Shown in pieces: positions 47,301 to 57,676 of a stretch of 64,000 bases of DNA. The notes beneath the pieces were generated by a model. That model saw only the letters and a list, made by a program, of their open reading frames with translations. It ran no database searches and had not been told where the DNA came from. The stretch spans positions 85,543,277 to 85,607,276 of the forward strand of contig OX421961.1 of NCBI GenBank assembly GCA_949128115.1, in the 5' to 3' direction. Source of the DNA: Anaspis maculata. Its lineage: Eukaryota; Arthropoda; Insecta; Coleoptera; Scraptiidae. Within the stretch, counting starts at the first letter, position 1; each line of letters opens with the position of its first letter. A program made the position numbers and the translations under genes.

Positions 47301-50300
47301 GATGCTCACCATTGGTATCTTGGAAACGGTAAGAGATACGAGGTCGGTTAAATTAGAAAAAAGTTGCGCATTTTTGTGGCGACTGAGAATCTGGAAAGAA
47401 ACTTTGAATATTTTGATTGGTTCCCGATTTATCACGAAAAAACTAAAAATTCTGATTTTAGAAATTATTTTTTATCTTTCCAACCATCCAAGCTATTTCA
47501 ATCAAACTTGGTAGTTTTATGTTTTTGATCACTCCGAGTCGAATAACGTTGACAGAAATTTTCCAGGCCTCCTAGATTTCAAATTATGATAGTCAATTTT
47601 TCTTTTTCTTATGGCCGCCATATTGGATTTTTGCACTAATAGATAGAGAAAAAAATCAACCTTCCGAATTAGTAACCAACATGTTCTTTTTATGACATTT
47701 TTAGCGTCAAATTTCGAACTTTTCGTAAATTATTGACAAAATCGGGAATGCTTTGGAAAACAATTGAATTACTATTAATAGTAACAACAAAAAAGTGACA
47801 GATTGTGTGCAATTGACGTATCTAACTTCTTAATCGTCGAAACTAGGGTAACCCTACTCCTTTTGTAATAAATTTGTCAAACTTTAACAAGAACGATGCT
47901 AGTTCCGACAGACAATTTCAAACTCACAGACACCCTTGACCCATTTAATTTATAAACTATCGGTACAAACAAGCACAAAACACGATTTAACCCAGTCGGT
48001 AGCACGGTGAGCTCGGCCCCGCTTTCAAAGGCGAAGGTCCCGGGTTCAAATCCACACTGGGCCAGATGGACTTTTTCACGCGTTTCCTAGTACTGGGGCA
48101 TCTACTATCGTGCGGTGATGCCCCGGGAAAAGGAATGAAACGAGAAAGCCATCGAAACAAAACCACATCGTTACTGAAAAACCCCCACAGAAAAACCTGC
48201 TAATAACCTAGTAGTTGATGCAGGGCAAAAAAAAAACACGATTAAAAAGTGAGATACGTCAATTGCACACCATCTGTCACTTTTTTGTTGTTGCTATTGA
48301 TAATATTCCAATTGTTTTCCAAAGCATTCCCGATTTTGTCAATAATTTACGAAAAGTTCGAAATTTGACGCTAAAAATGTCATAAAAAAACATGTTGGTC
48401 ACTAATTCGGAAGGCTAATTTTTTTCTCTATTTATTGGTGCAAAAATCCAATATGGCGGCCATAAGAAAAAGAAAAGTTGACTATCATAATTTGAAATCT
48501 AGAAGGCCTGGAAAATTTCTGTCAACGTTATTCGACTCGGAGTGATCAAAAACATAAAACTACCAAGTTTGATTGAAATAGCTTGAATGGTTGGAAAGAT
48601 AAAAAATAATTTCTAAAATCAGAATTTTTAGTTTTTTCGTGATAAATCGGGAACCAATCAAAATATTCAAAGTTTCTTTCCAGATTCTCAATCGCCACAA
48701 AAATGCGCAACTTTTTTCTAATTTAACCGACCTCGTATCTCTTACCGTTTCCAAGATACCAATGGTGAGCATCGAAATTTTCACCACCCTGTATATTATT
48801 TTTGTATAATCGATTATCGGTTATAAAATCTCATAATCGCCCAGCCCTACTCATGAGTCGATAATTTAAGACTGTCTGTGTAAAATTTGAGCCAAATCGG
48901 TCGAACGGTTCACAAAATATCGAAAGAAAACGATGCGTATCGAAATGGAGCCTCTTACGATACGCGAATGACGTCATTTGCGTATCGAAATGACTTTCTT
49001 ATGAACGCAAAATAAAAAAAAAACATATTTTATCTATTCCCGTATCGTACTGGCCACTTTTCGACACTTTTCATGACACTGAAAGGCATTTCTACCTCTA
49101 GAATTTTTCAATTTCTTCAAAATATTTGCTGCGAAATAGATAAAATAGTATATTACACTCGTTCAAAAAGACGTTTCGTCACACTCCTTTCTTTGGGACC
49201 CTCCTCAGTGCGTTCGTCGTGCCTCAAAAACAGTCGTGTGACAAACTTCGTCTTATTAAACTCGTATAATAATATACTATTATCTTATTTTTCTCATAAT
49301 AAATTATACAGGTGACCGAAATGTCGCACCGCTTTTAAAAAAATCGGTAAGGGGGTAAGAAATTATCTTAATAAATTTTTCCAAAAGAAATCCTAATCTA
49401 AAAACTTGGGAAATTTATGTATATTTAGAAGACTGCATTGTCAAGACGTCTTCCCTCTCGCCGCTGCACCCTCCCAAGTCCAGACCCGAAATTCGCATTA
49501 GCTCGCTTACACATGGCCGCTGGAAGCTGGAATAGCCGCCATTTTGTCCAGAATATTGTTTTTTAGTTCATCCAGTGTAGCAGGAGCTACGGTGACTGCT
49601 TTTTCATTGATGAACCCGACAAAAAGAAGTTCAACGGGGTTTTATATCGGGACTTCCTGGAGATCAAAACTGATGTCCCCAGTTTGGAAATCACCTTTCC
49701 AGGAAACATCCTTTGAGCTAAGACCCGATCTAACCCCAGTGGACTTCATCTTGTGGGGTTATCTTGAAGAGAAAATATTCACGCCAGCACCTGCTGCACT
49801 GCATGATTTGAAAAGCACTATTCAGGTAGAAATGGCGGCTCTATCTCTATTCTAGCTGCTATGATCATGTGAGCGAGCTCTGGAAAATGATTGGTCTCAA
49901 CTTGAAGAGATGTAGCGGCGAGAGGGAACACGTCTTGACAATGCAGTGTTCTGTATATGAATTTCCCAAGTTTTTAAATCAGGATTACCTTTGACAAAAT
50001 TTAATAAGCTAATTTCTTACCCCCTTACCGATCTTTTTAAAAGCGGCGTGAGATTTTGAACACCCTGTACTTTAATGGTATTACTCTGGTATTCTGTGAG
50101 AAAAGCGAGAAAAAGATATGTTTCTCAAGTTGAAATGAACGAATGAACCGATGTTCACGCGAGACGGACACCCCCCCCCCCCCCCATAAAAACTTCTCCT
50201 TTCAAGATAATTCAAAAAGAAAATTTTTACCTGGAACAATTCTTTTCGTTTTAAGGCCATCTTAGCGCAAGCGTCAGCAGGGTGGTACAAATTCTGACAG

Positions 50301-53300
50301 ACGACAGTTAACGGCGAAACAACAGAAATTTCAGCTGTGTTTTGACACATATTTTCAAGGTTATGTCATTTCAGAACGCGATTTGCTTAGAAAAGCAGCT
50401 TCCTTATTAATCCTGCACTGCAGAAGGACCTTATACGGTAATTCCATGCTCTAATCGTTCTAACAAGCCCAACTGGAAAACAAATTGTCAACACATCTAC
50501 TGTTCCAAATGTTCGTATCAATATTTACGTCAGTAATCAAAGTTGGAGCTCACAATAGAAAATATTGGCAATATGTTGTACTTTTTAGGAGCGGCACATA
50601 TTGGCATTTTGCTAGGTAATTGGCAGTTACCGCTAGAGACAACCAAATGTACCCAGGGTAGTGCAATCTTTCCATTTAGATCTCAAGAGTGTTGTAAGTG
50701 TTCATATCATATCGCAGAGAAAGTCTCGGAGAAAGTCATTTGCAAAATCATCGCTTATGTTTTTACGTTTTGAAATTATATCGAATGTAAATAGTAATAT
50801 AATGGTAGGCTAATGGGTGGGTGAATCTATCAAATACATGAAAAAGTTTTGTACCTAACATCGCTATCAATCGCTTTCGCGTATGTTCTAGTCGAATTTG
50901 TACCAACCTGTTCGAATATTCAATAGGCTACTTCGTTTGGGCAGGTGCGCATGCTTGAAGGCTCCAAATTTTGTAAACATTCGTACACCTGTCAGTTGAA
51001 TGGCAACGCTGCATGCTCTGTCTAGCCGCCTGACCAACTACTGGTTTCTGGCTGTCACTTTTACACACACCGTAAACGCATCTCTTCGTAGCTTTTTTGA
51101 ACTTCTTTCTCGGTACAGTTATATCCAACAAGTTGTGTTCTATCGTCAAAACATGAGCAAATGAAATGTAGGTCAAGTAGAAACGAGAAATGTCATCATA
51201 ATTGTCACAAGTGACAGTTGGCGCCGATGTCTTGTTGTTTTGAGCGCTGTTGCCATTTTCGTTGTTCCTGAACTTCCACAAATGATCATTGAACCTAATT
51301 TCAATGAAACATTTCATTTGAATATAAAAAATGGTATCTAACATTCAACCAAATTATTTGTGGAATTTTAGGTACACTACAATATTTTTTAGTGTTAATT
51401 TTCAATATCGGTGTACGAAACTATGAAATTCGCGCCACACATGCGCACTCAAAAAAACCGAAACGAAGGGACCTATTACGCGCCGGGAATCTTACTCATT
51501 TGACAACCGAACGCAAGCGCACTGTAGTAGGAAAATAGTGTATATGTCAAGTATATTTTCTATTTCGTGCCACATACAGGGTGTCGCAATTTTTTCATTA
51601 ATTTTTCCGAAACACTCTGTATTTCATCACACAATCGATGCACATTGTTATCCTAATTACAAATATGCATTAAACTTCTAGATTGGTGAATGATGTACCC
51701 ATTTCAGAATTCAAATATGTCCAGGATACTTTGTTTCACTGTTAAATGACATGGAATGACATAAAATGACTGAACAAATAGTCTGGACATATTTGATTCC
51801 TGAAATGAATCGATTTTTCTGAAAAAAATCTTTTTTGAGATTCCGTGATTTTTTCAATTAAGAAGTGTCACGCATATTTGTAATCACGATAACAATGTGG
51901 AAATATTGTGCTGATGAAATACAGGATGTTTGGAAAAAAAATTGCGACACCCTGTATATGGCACGAAATGGAAAATTATACTTTACATTTCCAGTAACTA
52001 CAGGAAAAATTGTTCCAGGAAAGTTTTTTCTTTTTTTCAATTATCGTGAAGGGAAAGTTTTTTTATGATGGGGTATCCGTCTCGCGTGAACACCTGTACA
52101 TAGTTTGCTAAATTGTCACGACTATAGGATGGTAGCACATCTCCTTGGGTGCAATTCTCGAGCAAGTATGAAAAGTTTTCGTGTAGGAGTCTTCTTGGTT
52201 TCGTATGCAGTTGGGCTGTTAGAAAGGGGACTCGTAAATGAAAACTCAGTCGTACACATTCGAGAATTGCACAATGCACCCTTGTAACCTTGTGTGATTC
52301 CAGTGTGGGTAGGTAGTTCTGGGATTAGGTCTTAGCAGTTGAAAAAATAAATTACCATTCGCTGCAGCTGACTAGTTTGCAGTCTGCCCTTTTCTCCCAA
52401 ATTGGAACGCCAAACGATATCCAATTTTCCAATGTTAGTGGCGCCACTGAGAGACTTCAAGTCTGAAGCAAGCTTTTCATTTGGTGTTAAACAATATAAA
52501 AACTGACAAACAGATTGGGGATGAAGTAAAGTAGTCTTACTGAACACACTGTCACCAGTGGGTTCAACATTGAGTGATGTTACTAAAAATTATTTTGTTG
52601 TTAAAACAGCTCAACTCATTTTGAAGTCATACCGTTGAATAAATGCGACGCGTCTAATGACACCTTCTCCAAGCAGATAGGCCCAGACGTGATATTTTGT
52701 ACCTGAGCCTCTAAATACACATCATCATTTTCAGCATTGTAAAACTTTGTTTTTACATCTAAAGGCTTCAATACTTGTATTTTGAAAAACTTCCTGAACG
52801 TCTTGGGAAATCCATTTGTCAAGTTATACTCCACTTCACAGACCAATCTGCAAACAAGATTTGAATTTTGCCCGCAAAAAAATTTATAAGCTCACATGTG
52901 TGTTCCGATTTCTTTCACTTCATGGTGGATTACAATGTTTACAGTTTCATCAGGTTTTAGGTGGGGTGTTAAGGGATGGACTGTCAATGGTAATCTTTGA
53001 GAGCTTGTTTGCAAGTCGACCTGAAAAAGTATCAGTGGAGCTTTTTTATAGCTTCAAATTAAATAACAGTCGATTACTTACCTTGACGCGAATGTTGGAA
53101 ATTATCTGTTGCGTTTCACTGTAAACGCAAATGTAACTTGAGAATGTCTCTCCTAGGTAGATGTTAACAGGCTGTTGTGGTAACAATAGAGCTTGACCAA
53201 TGCACAAAGTTTCTGTGCCTTCAACCGCCGTAGGATCTTGTTGCAGCGCAATATTGAGTAAGTTTCCTGGTAAATCTTTGCTGTCACAAGTTACAGGCAC

Positions 53301-53416
53301 AGGACTTGCCAGAGTAGGGCGTGTTAGCCTCATAACTAGAGAATTTCGATAATTTTTTTACCATACACAAAACGTAACTTACCTTTCAGCGCTAGTAGAT
53401 GCTCTTCGGGCTCCAT
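37442..53416 (-). CDS. TRAPPC13: TRAPPC13, TRAPPIII complex subunit
   Basis: Subunit of the TRAPPIII tether/Rab-GEF complex. Seven exons on the minus strand: 53416-53383, 53335-53082, 53020-52896, 52847-52633, 52582-52356, 45036-44936 and 37721-37442. They join to 1236 nt, or 411 residues, near the family's 417. Key blocks are [93 protein letters not shown] and QLQRM. Exon 6 begins [10 protein letters not shown], and the last exon has WCGISGRK and [20 protein letters not shown]. Exon 6 (101 bp) is isolated between introns of 7.3 and 7.2 kb made of mobile elements. Its splice phases fit exactly on both sides. Confidence 0.95.
38277..38343 (+). repeat. (TCTG)n/(TCCG)n microsatellite
   Basis: About 16 tetranucleotide units alternating TCTG and TCCG. 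Any open frame here is an artefact. Confidence 0.9.
38497..38880 (+). repeat. Three degenerate tandem units, about 155 bp
   Basis: Each unit has GAAT-AGCT(G/A)GAGCCTT, then ATGGATAGCTGATGTCCCCA, then GGTGGCCA(A/G)TG. Units begin near 38497, 38659 and 38812. Confidence 0.65.
38885..39545 (+). repeat. Six tandem units, about 100-120 bp
   Basis: Units share GCCGCCAT(A/C)TTG, then TTATTAGTGGAACGATT, then ATGAAACTTGGAA, then CTTGTCTCGTATGA. Starts fall near 38903, 39005, 39113, 39222, 39345 and 39465. The later units gain an extra CGCCATCTTGGC block. Confidence 0.8.
39859..40523. mobile_element. 665-bp foldback inserted in the giant element
   Basis: It starts GTGATATTATGATCCACATT and ends with its complement. 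The arms run to a centre near 40150-40220. The mirror arm at about 42950 reads straight through the insertion point. Confidence 0.75.
43322..44622. mobile_element. 1.3-kb foldback inserted in the giant element's right arm
   Basis: The ends AACCCCGCACATTCC-like and the complement GGAATGTGCCGGGTC are inverted. The arms of about 600 bp are highly similar, with a short centre near 44000. The left arm of the host element (about 38095) lacks this segment. Confidence 0.8.
45571..45670. repeat. 100-bp hairpin
   Basis: TACGCAAAATGAATCTTCAG and its near complement bracket the inner palindromes TTAGGGAC...GTCCCTAA and GCGGATGAGTCCGC. It lies in TRAPPC13 intron 5. Confidence 0.6.
46501..46524 (+). repeat. 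(ATT)n microsatellite
   Basis: About seven ATT/TTA units in TRAPPC13 intron 5. Confidence 0.85.
47283..48791. mobile_element. CAGGGTGGTGAAAATT foldback, itself carrying a SINE
   Basis: TA-flanked ends CAGGGTGGTGAAAATTTCG and complement. The arms 47283-47830 and 48250-48791 are nearly identical inverted copies. The centre is occupied by a tRNA-derived SINE. Confidence 0.85.
47988..48232 (+). mobile_element. tRNA-derived SINE, 245 bp, with target duplication and poly(A)
   Basis: The head AACCCAGTCGGTAGCACGG (A-box region) and CCGGGTTCAAATCC (B box) are followed by a unique body and an A-rich tail. AAAACACGATT at 47977-47987 and 48233-48243 is the target-site duplication. It lies on the plus strand, inside the foldback. 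Confidence 0.85.
49309..50067. mobile_element. Decayed Tc1/mariner-like element with 150-bp TIRs
   Basis: TA-flanked ends CAGGTGACCGAAATGTC (left) and the complement of CACCCTG (right). TIRs of about 150 bp share CGGTAAGGGGGTAAGAAATTA and the GTCTTGACAATGCAGT block in inverse. A transposase remnant lies between. Confidence 0.75.
49690..49860 (+). pseudogene. Mariner-type transposase fragment
   Basis: The frame reads [18 protein letters not shown], then [16 protein letters not shown] and QVEMAA. The PDLTPxDFxLWGYL motif carries the third catalytic Asp region of mariner/IS630-like transposases common in insect genomes. The rest of the enzyme is deleted or unrecognisable. Confidence 0.75.
50068..51562. 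other. TRAPPC13 intron 5 remainder, no gene recognised
   Basis: Contains a C15 homopolymer at 50171-50185. A minus-strand frame near 51100-51060 has [16 protein letters not shown], faintly like the start of a THAP zinc finger, without the rest of the domain. Confidence 0.35.
51563..51970. mobile_element. About 400-bp inverted-repeat element with CAGGGTGTCGCAA
   Basis: TTTCGTGCCACATACAGGGT and its complement lie at the two sides. CAGGGTGTCGCAA follows a TA on each side, but pairing extends about 14 bp outside the TA. It lies in TRAPPC13 intron 5. Confidence 0.75.
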
Positions 53417-55286
53417 TTTGTCTTTCTGAATAAAGTTTACATTGGTTAGTTGATCAATTTTTCTTGAAGAACTCAGCAACTGGAAGCATTTTTTATTTTC
53501 ATGTTAGTTTGAGTATCGCATCGCCTTTTTCTTTTTTGACAAGTTGTCAAGTTGACAGCTACTTGTGAGGTTAGATTGAGGATGGATCAAGCTTACATGC
53601 GAGTCCATCAGATGGCGCTAACGCGCGAAATTCAAACTCGAACTATTGATTCGTGCTATTGATGCTCACTGTTTGTGAGTCCGATGTTATTTTAATCATT
53701 AGACTCTTTAATCTTTTAAAAATTAAAAACAATAATTTTTAAGGTGGAATAGGAATAAGGCACGCTTTCGGTTCTTACAAGAAAAAATGGAAATAAACAC
53801 TGCGTCATGACATGACAAGTGTAGAAGCGAGAGTCGATACGATGAAGAAAAGGGTTTTATTTTATTCCGTTTCCGCGAACACGTGGCTTGGAAGTTTTGG
53901 TCAGGGCCCTCTCCGAGTTTCCACTAACTGAAACCCTCTGGGGCCAAAGGTAGGCGAGCCGCGAGACGATCCACTCTCACACGGTACGTTTTAGGCAATC
54001 CTTGCTACACATCTACATCAATGTACTGCGGATTGCATAAGACTATCCGGCCCAGAAGCCAGGCAGGAGAGCGGCAGAAGCCTTGTCCGGGGTTGCCAAG
54101 TGAACAAGAAATATAAATTTCACTCGAAATTTCAATTATTTCGATATGGTAATTTCCAAATTTTGAACTTTTATCCAGTATGGTGTCAGCTAGATTTCTT
54201 AACTAAAAAGCGCAAGGAAACATCTTGCAAAACAAATTGATTTTATAGTGACTATTTGAGGTGACAGTAATAGGGTTGCATTTTGACCGGTCAAATAAGA
54301 TTCGGTCAATACACCCATTCAGTTTTACCTGGTCTGCGCGCGCATCTGCACGACTCGGTGCCATGATAACGGTGCAGGTGAAATGGTGAAAAATGACATA
54401 ATTGGAAAAATCAAAGTCAAAGTGTCAAAGTTGAACTGATAGGTGTACGGTACATACGCGTGATCCCTGGTACATACCATGTATGCTCCCTGCAAACATC
54501 ACCTTGAAAAAAGAGTGGTTAAAAGCAACAAGATGTGGTTAGATTAAAAGTCCCCGATCGATCGCGGAAAACACGGACAGTACCTAGTAGCTCCCAGACT
54601 CCCCAGTTCCTTTGAGTGTTTCTGTCCGCGATAGTGTGACAAATTCTTACAGGTCGGCCTGTTTTCGGCTACTGTCACCTTCTGGGAGCACTTATAGATC
54701 ATAGTCGTAGATCTCTAGGCCCTCGAAGAGTTGCTGTCGGTGACAAAGGATGCAAAGCTTCTTCCATGAGGTTGACCCGGAATACATGTTCTGTAATAGG
54801 TGGGAATGCTGCTGACCTGTATGTTTTGCGGTTACACGGTCTCTGCCTCTCCTTCGTTTAGAGGGGTAGCCCTGGCACACATCTTGTTCCATGTTGAGTG
54901 GAGGTCACCTCATCATTCAGCAGTGAATTATCACTAGCGTAAACGTCAAAATGACGGCAGTTGAAGTCTTAATCCACATGCTCCGTCAAAAATGAAACAT
55001 ACAGGAAATATCAGGAGCGCAAACCTCATGCTAAATTTCCCTAGATGGTCGTTCAGATGCGCGCGCAACTCACTTTGTGTCTCTTTTCTCACACAGATTT
55101 CTGTATAAGTCTGTCTCTCTCGTTTTCACCGAATAGGTCTATTGACCGGTCAATTGACGGTCAAATCGGTCAAATATTGAAAAAATACGCTAAAAACAGG
55201 TGTTACTATCATTCAACATTATTTATTGAAGTAAGACAAAAATTATGCATATTTCGTTAAGTAGGTACCTATAGGTAGGTACTGTA
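53417..55286. other. Intergenic, upstream of TRAPPC13; no gene recognised
   Basis: The first few hundred bases must hold the TRAPPC13 promoter. TTGACCGGTCAAATAAG and GGTCAATACACCC occur near 54285-54310 and TTGACCGGTCAATTGACGG near 55142. A minus-strand frame at 54892-54692 is not recognisable. Confidence 0.4.
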
Positions 55287-56367
55287 CAGGGTGTTTCAGA
55301 TTCAAATCGCTTACTTTCAGGAAATGATGGGAAACGTCAACAGAAGTAGACTTTTTTGAAAAAATATATGTCAGAAATGAATAATAACGGAGATATAGGC
55401 GATCAAAGTTGAGCTTGAAAAATCGATTTCTCGTCATGACTTTGAAATTCCTCGAAAAATTCCTCGAAAAATTCCTTAACCGATTTTGTTCAAATTTGAA
55501 CCTTAGCTTACTTAGAAATAAGTCGGTATCTAACGATAATAACAAGGTCCATTGAAATTTTTCGGGGGCGTGAATAATGGGGGATGCCTCCGCTTTCTCA
55601 CTCCTATTTTTTACCCCTTTAAGGTTATTTTATAGATTGTTCACATTTTTCAATTCTACGTTCAATTTGAAAGAGAAAGTTACCCTTGTGAAATTCCGAT
55701 TAGAGGCTTCGTTTTCAAGATATTTGGGTTTGAAAGTTCGGAAAACACATCAAAATATCCAGTTTCAATAGCAAAAAAATATTTTTTCCTGAAAACTTCT
55801 CGTTTCTTAAAAAAACTCATGGTTTAGCAACTTGAAACCCCAGTAAAACCTATTTCAATGATGGAATCATTAGTTATCTTGGATTTTATTTTTGTAGGCC
55901 TTTGAAAGAGGTGTTTTCGAGATGTTTTCCGAAGTTTCAACTTCAAATATCTTGAGAATAACGAAGCCTTTAATCAAAAATTTGCAAGTGTAACTTTTCC
56001 TTCCAAATCAAACGAAGAATTCAAAAATATGAAGAATGTATCAAATTACTCCAGGGATTTAAAAATAGGGGTAAAAAAGCGGGGGCACCCTCCATTATCA
56101 ACGCTCTCGAAATTATTTGATAGAACGCGTTACTTACTATTGTTCGATACAGACTTATTTCAGCGAGCTTTGATTCAAATTTGAACAAAATCGGTTAGGA
56201 AGTTCCAAAGTTGACGATGACGAAAAATCGATTTTGAAAGTTCAACTTTGAACGCCTATATCTTCGTTATTATTTGTTTCTGGCACATATTTTTGTGAGG
56301 AAGTCTACTTCTTTTGAAGTTTCTCGTCGTTTCTTGAAAGGACACGATTTAAATCTGAAACACCCTG
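55287..56367. mobile_element. 1.08-kb foldback ending CAGGGTGTTTCAGATT
   Basis: TA-flanked ends CAGGGTGTTTCAGATT and complement. The arms are several hundred bp, with matching blocks such as AGAAGTAGACTT and TTCTCGTCATG. The central part holds further inverted words near 55800-55930. Intergenic. Confidence 0.85.
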
Positions 56368-56817
56368 TATTTTACTCGATTTTTTATTTTATTTCAAAAC
56401 AAATAAATTCAAATAAAAATAAATTTCAATTTCAATTTTTGGTAATTATAGGTATGTAGTACGCGAACACCTGTAACTAACTCAGTTCAGGTACTCATAC
56501 ATATGTATGTTAGATTATGGTGTAACATGTTCCAAAAATAAAACTAATATTTGGTTTTATTTTTGGACTTTATATCAAATTTAAATTATTACAATATAGT
56601 TCAGTTAATTATAAACTATTTCGTATTTCGTAAAAATGCGTCCAAACCTAATTTTTTGGTTTTATTTTGTCTTTGTCTTAAGAGCAGCAGCAGTTCCACT
56701 GAGATTGGATTGACTACTTGACTCTGTCTCAAGGCAGGAAAGAGCTTTCCTGAAGTAAGTTACGTTGCGCCATCTACACAAATCGTGCCAAACGAGGCCC
56801 GGGAGCTCGTATTTGAC

Positions 56818-57356
56818 CGGTCAATACAGGTTTCCTCAAAAGAGAGATGGAGAATCCGTGATTCCGCGCAGCTGTTTTCGGCACGTTCTGGGCACAGTGT
56901 GCCATGAGTGATCGCGCCATTTGTATTTACATTGCTCCGCCGTGTTGAAAGTGCGTTTTATTTTTTGAATTCTAAAGCCAACTATGCTGGGAAAGTCGCT
57001 AAAAATATAACGAACTTCTCAATGAATATTGCAAATGAATATTTCGCATAGAAGAATTAGCCAGAGAGGCATTTGATGCGCGGATACAACTATTTTTGTA
57101 ATGGATATATCAACGATATATGGACGTGCTCAGAAAGCACAGGTAAGTGCGTGTTCCAAGTCCCAGTTTTAATACTTTTAATGGTGTAGGTATTATGGCC
57201 ATCACTGTATAACTTGTGGACTTGCATAGTGGCACACAACATTTATTTACCATAACTACTTGTAAAAACTGTATAAATACCGATTTACTGTGCAATCGAA
57301 CGTGACGTCACGGGCCAGAAAGAGACGCTCAATTTAGGAAACCTGTATTGACCAGA
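56818..57356. mobile_element. 539-bp TIR element with 9-bp flanking repeat, possibly P-like
   Basis: The inverted ends share GGTCAATACAGGTTTCCT. GTATTTGAC occurs directly outside both ends (56809-56817 and 57357-57365), an 8- to 9-bp target duplication. On the minus strand at about 57253 a frame starts MVNKCCVPLCKSTSYT, like the first residues of a THAP finger, which is the DNA-binding domain of P-element transposases. Only that first exon-like piece is seen. Confidence 0.6.
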
Positions 57357-57495
57357 GTATTTGACACGGTCAAATGACCGGTCAATTGACCGCTTATTTG
57401 ACCGGTCAATACACAATATTGCGCGGAAGTGGCGCTCCGACACAGATGTCATGCAAACTAAGAAAACGGTGACAAGTTATCATCGCGCATGTTCA

Positions 57496-57676
57496 GGGCC
57501 GCTATTCTTGAATCGTGTGAGAAAAATTCCTGGGAGTAAAATACATTCCGCAGTACACTGATGTAGCGAATGTTGCCTAAAATCGTGGTTTTTAGGCAAC
57601 TTTCGCTACAGAAGTGTAGTACGGATTATATAAAACTCCCAGGGACTCTTCTCACACGATTCAAGAATAGCGGCCC
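57496..57676. mobile_element. 181-bp hairpin MITE ending GGGCCGCTATTCTTG
   Basis: The ends GGGCCGCTATTCTTGAATCG and complement pair through nearly the whole element to a loop at AATCGTGGTTTT. One arm carries small indels. Confidence 0.85.

Larger units (their letters stand above)
46961..48849. mobile_element. Non-autonomous hAT-like element with nested insertions
   Basis: The left end TAGCGCTGGGTAATAC and the complement of the right end (TAGGGCTGGGCGATTATGAG) are similar TIRs of the hAT 'GCTGGGC' type. Flanks CTCATAAG (46953-46960) and CTCATGAG (48850-48857) form an 8-bp target duplication with one mismatch. The inner left zone (46975-47280) is packed with ATCGATTAATCGAT words. A CAGGGTG foldback (47283-48791) sits inside. 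Confidence 0.8.

Noticed and set aside
50928..51344. 138-codon minus-strand frame in TRAPPC13 intron 5
   Set aside because: [11 protein letters not shown] is faintly THAP-like, but no further domain residues, introns or neighbours support a gene.
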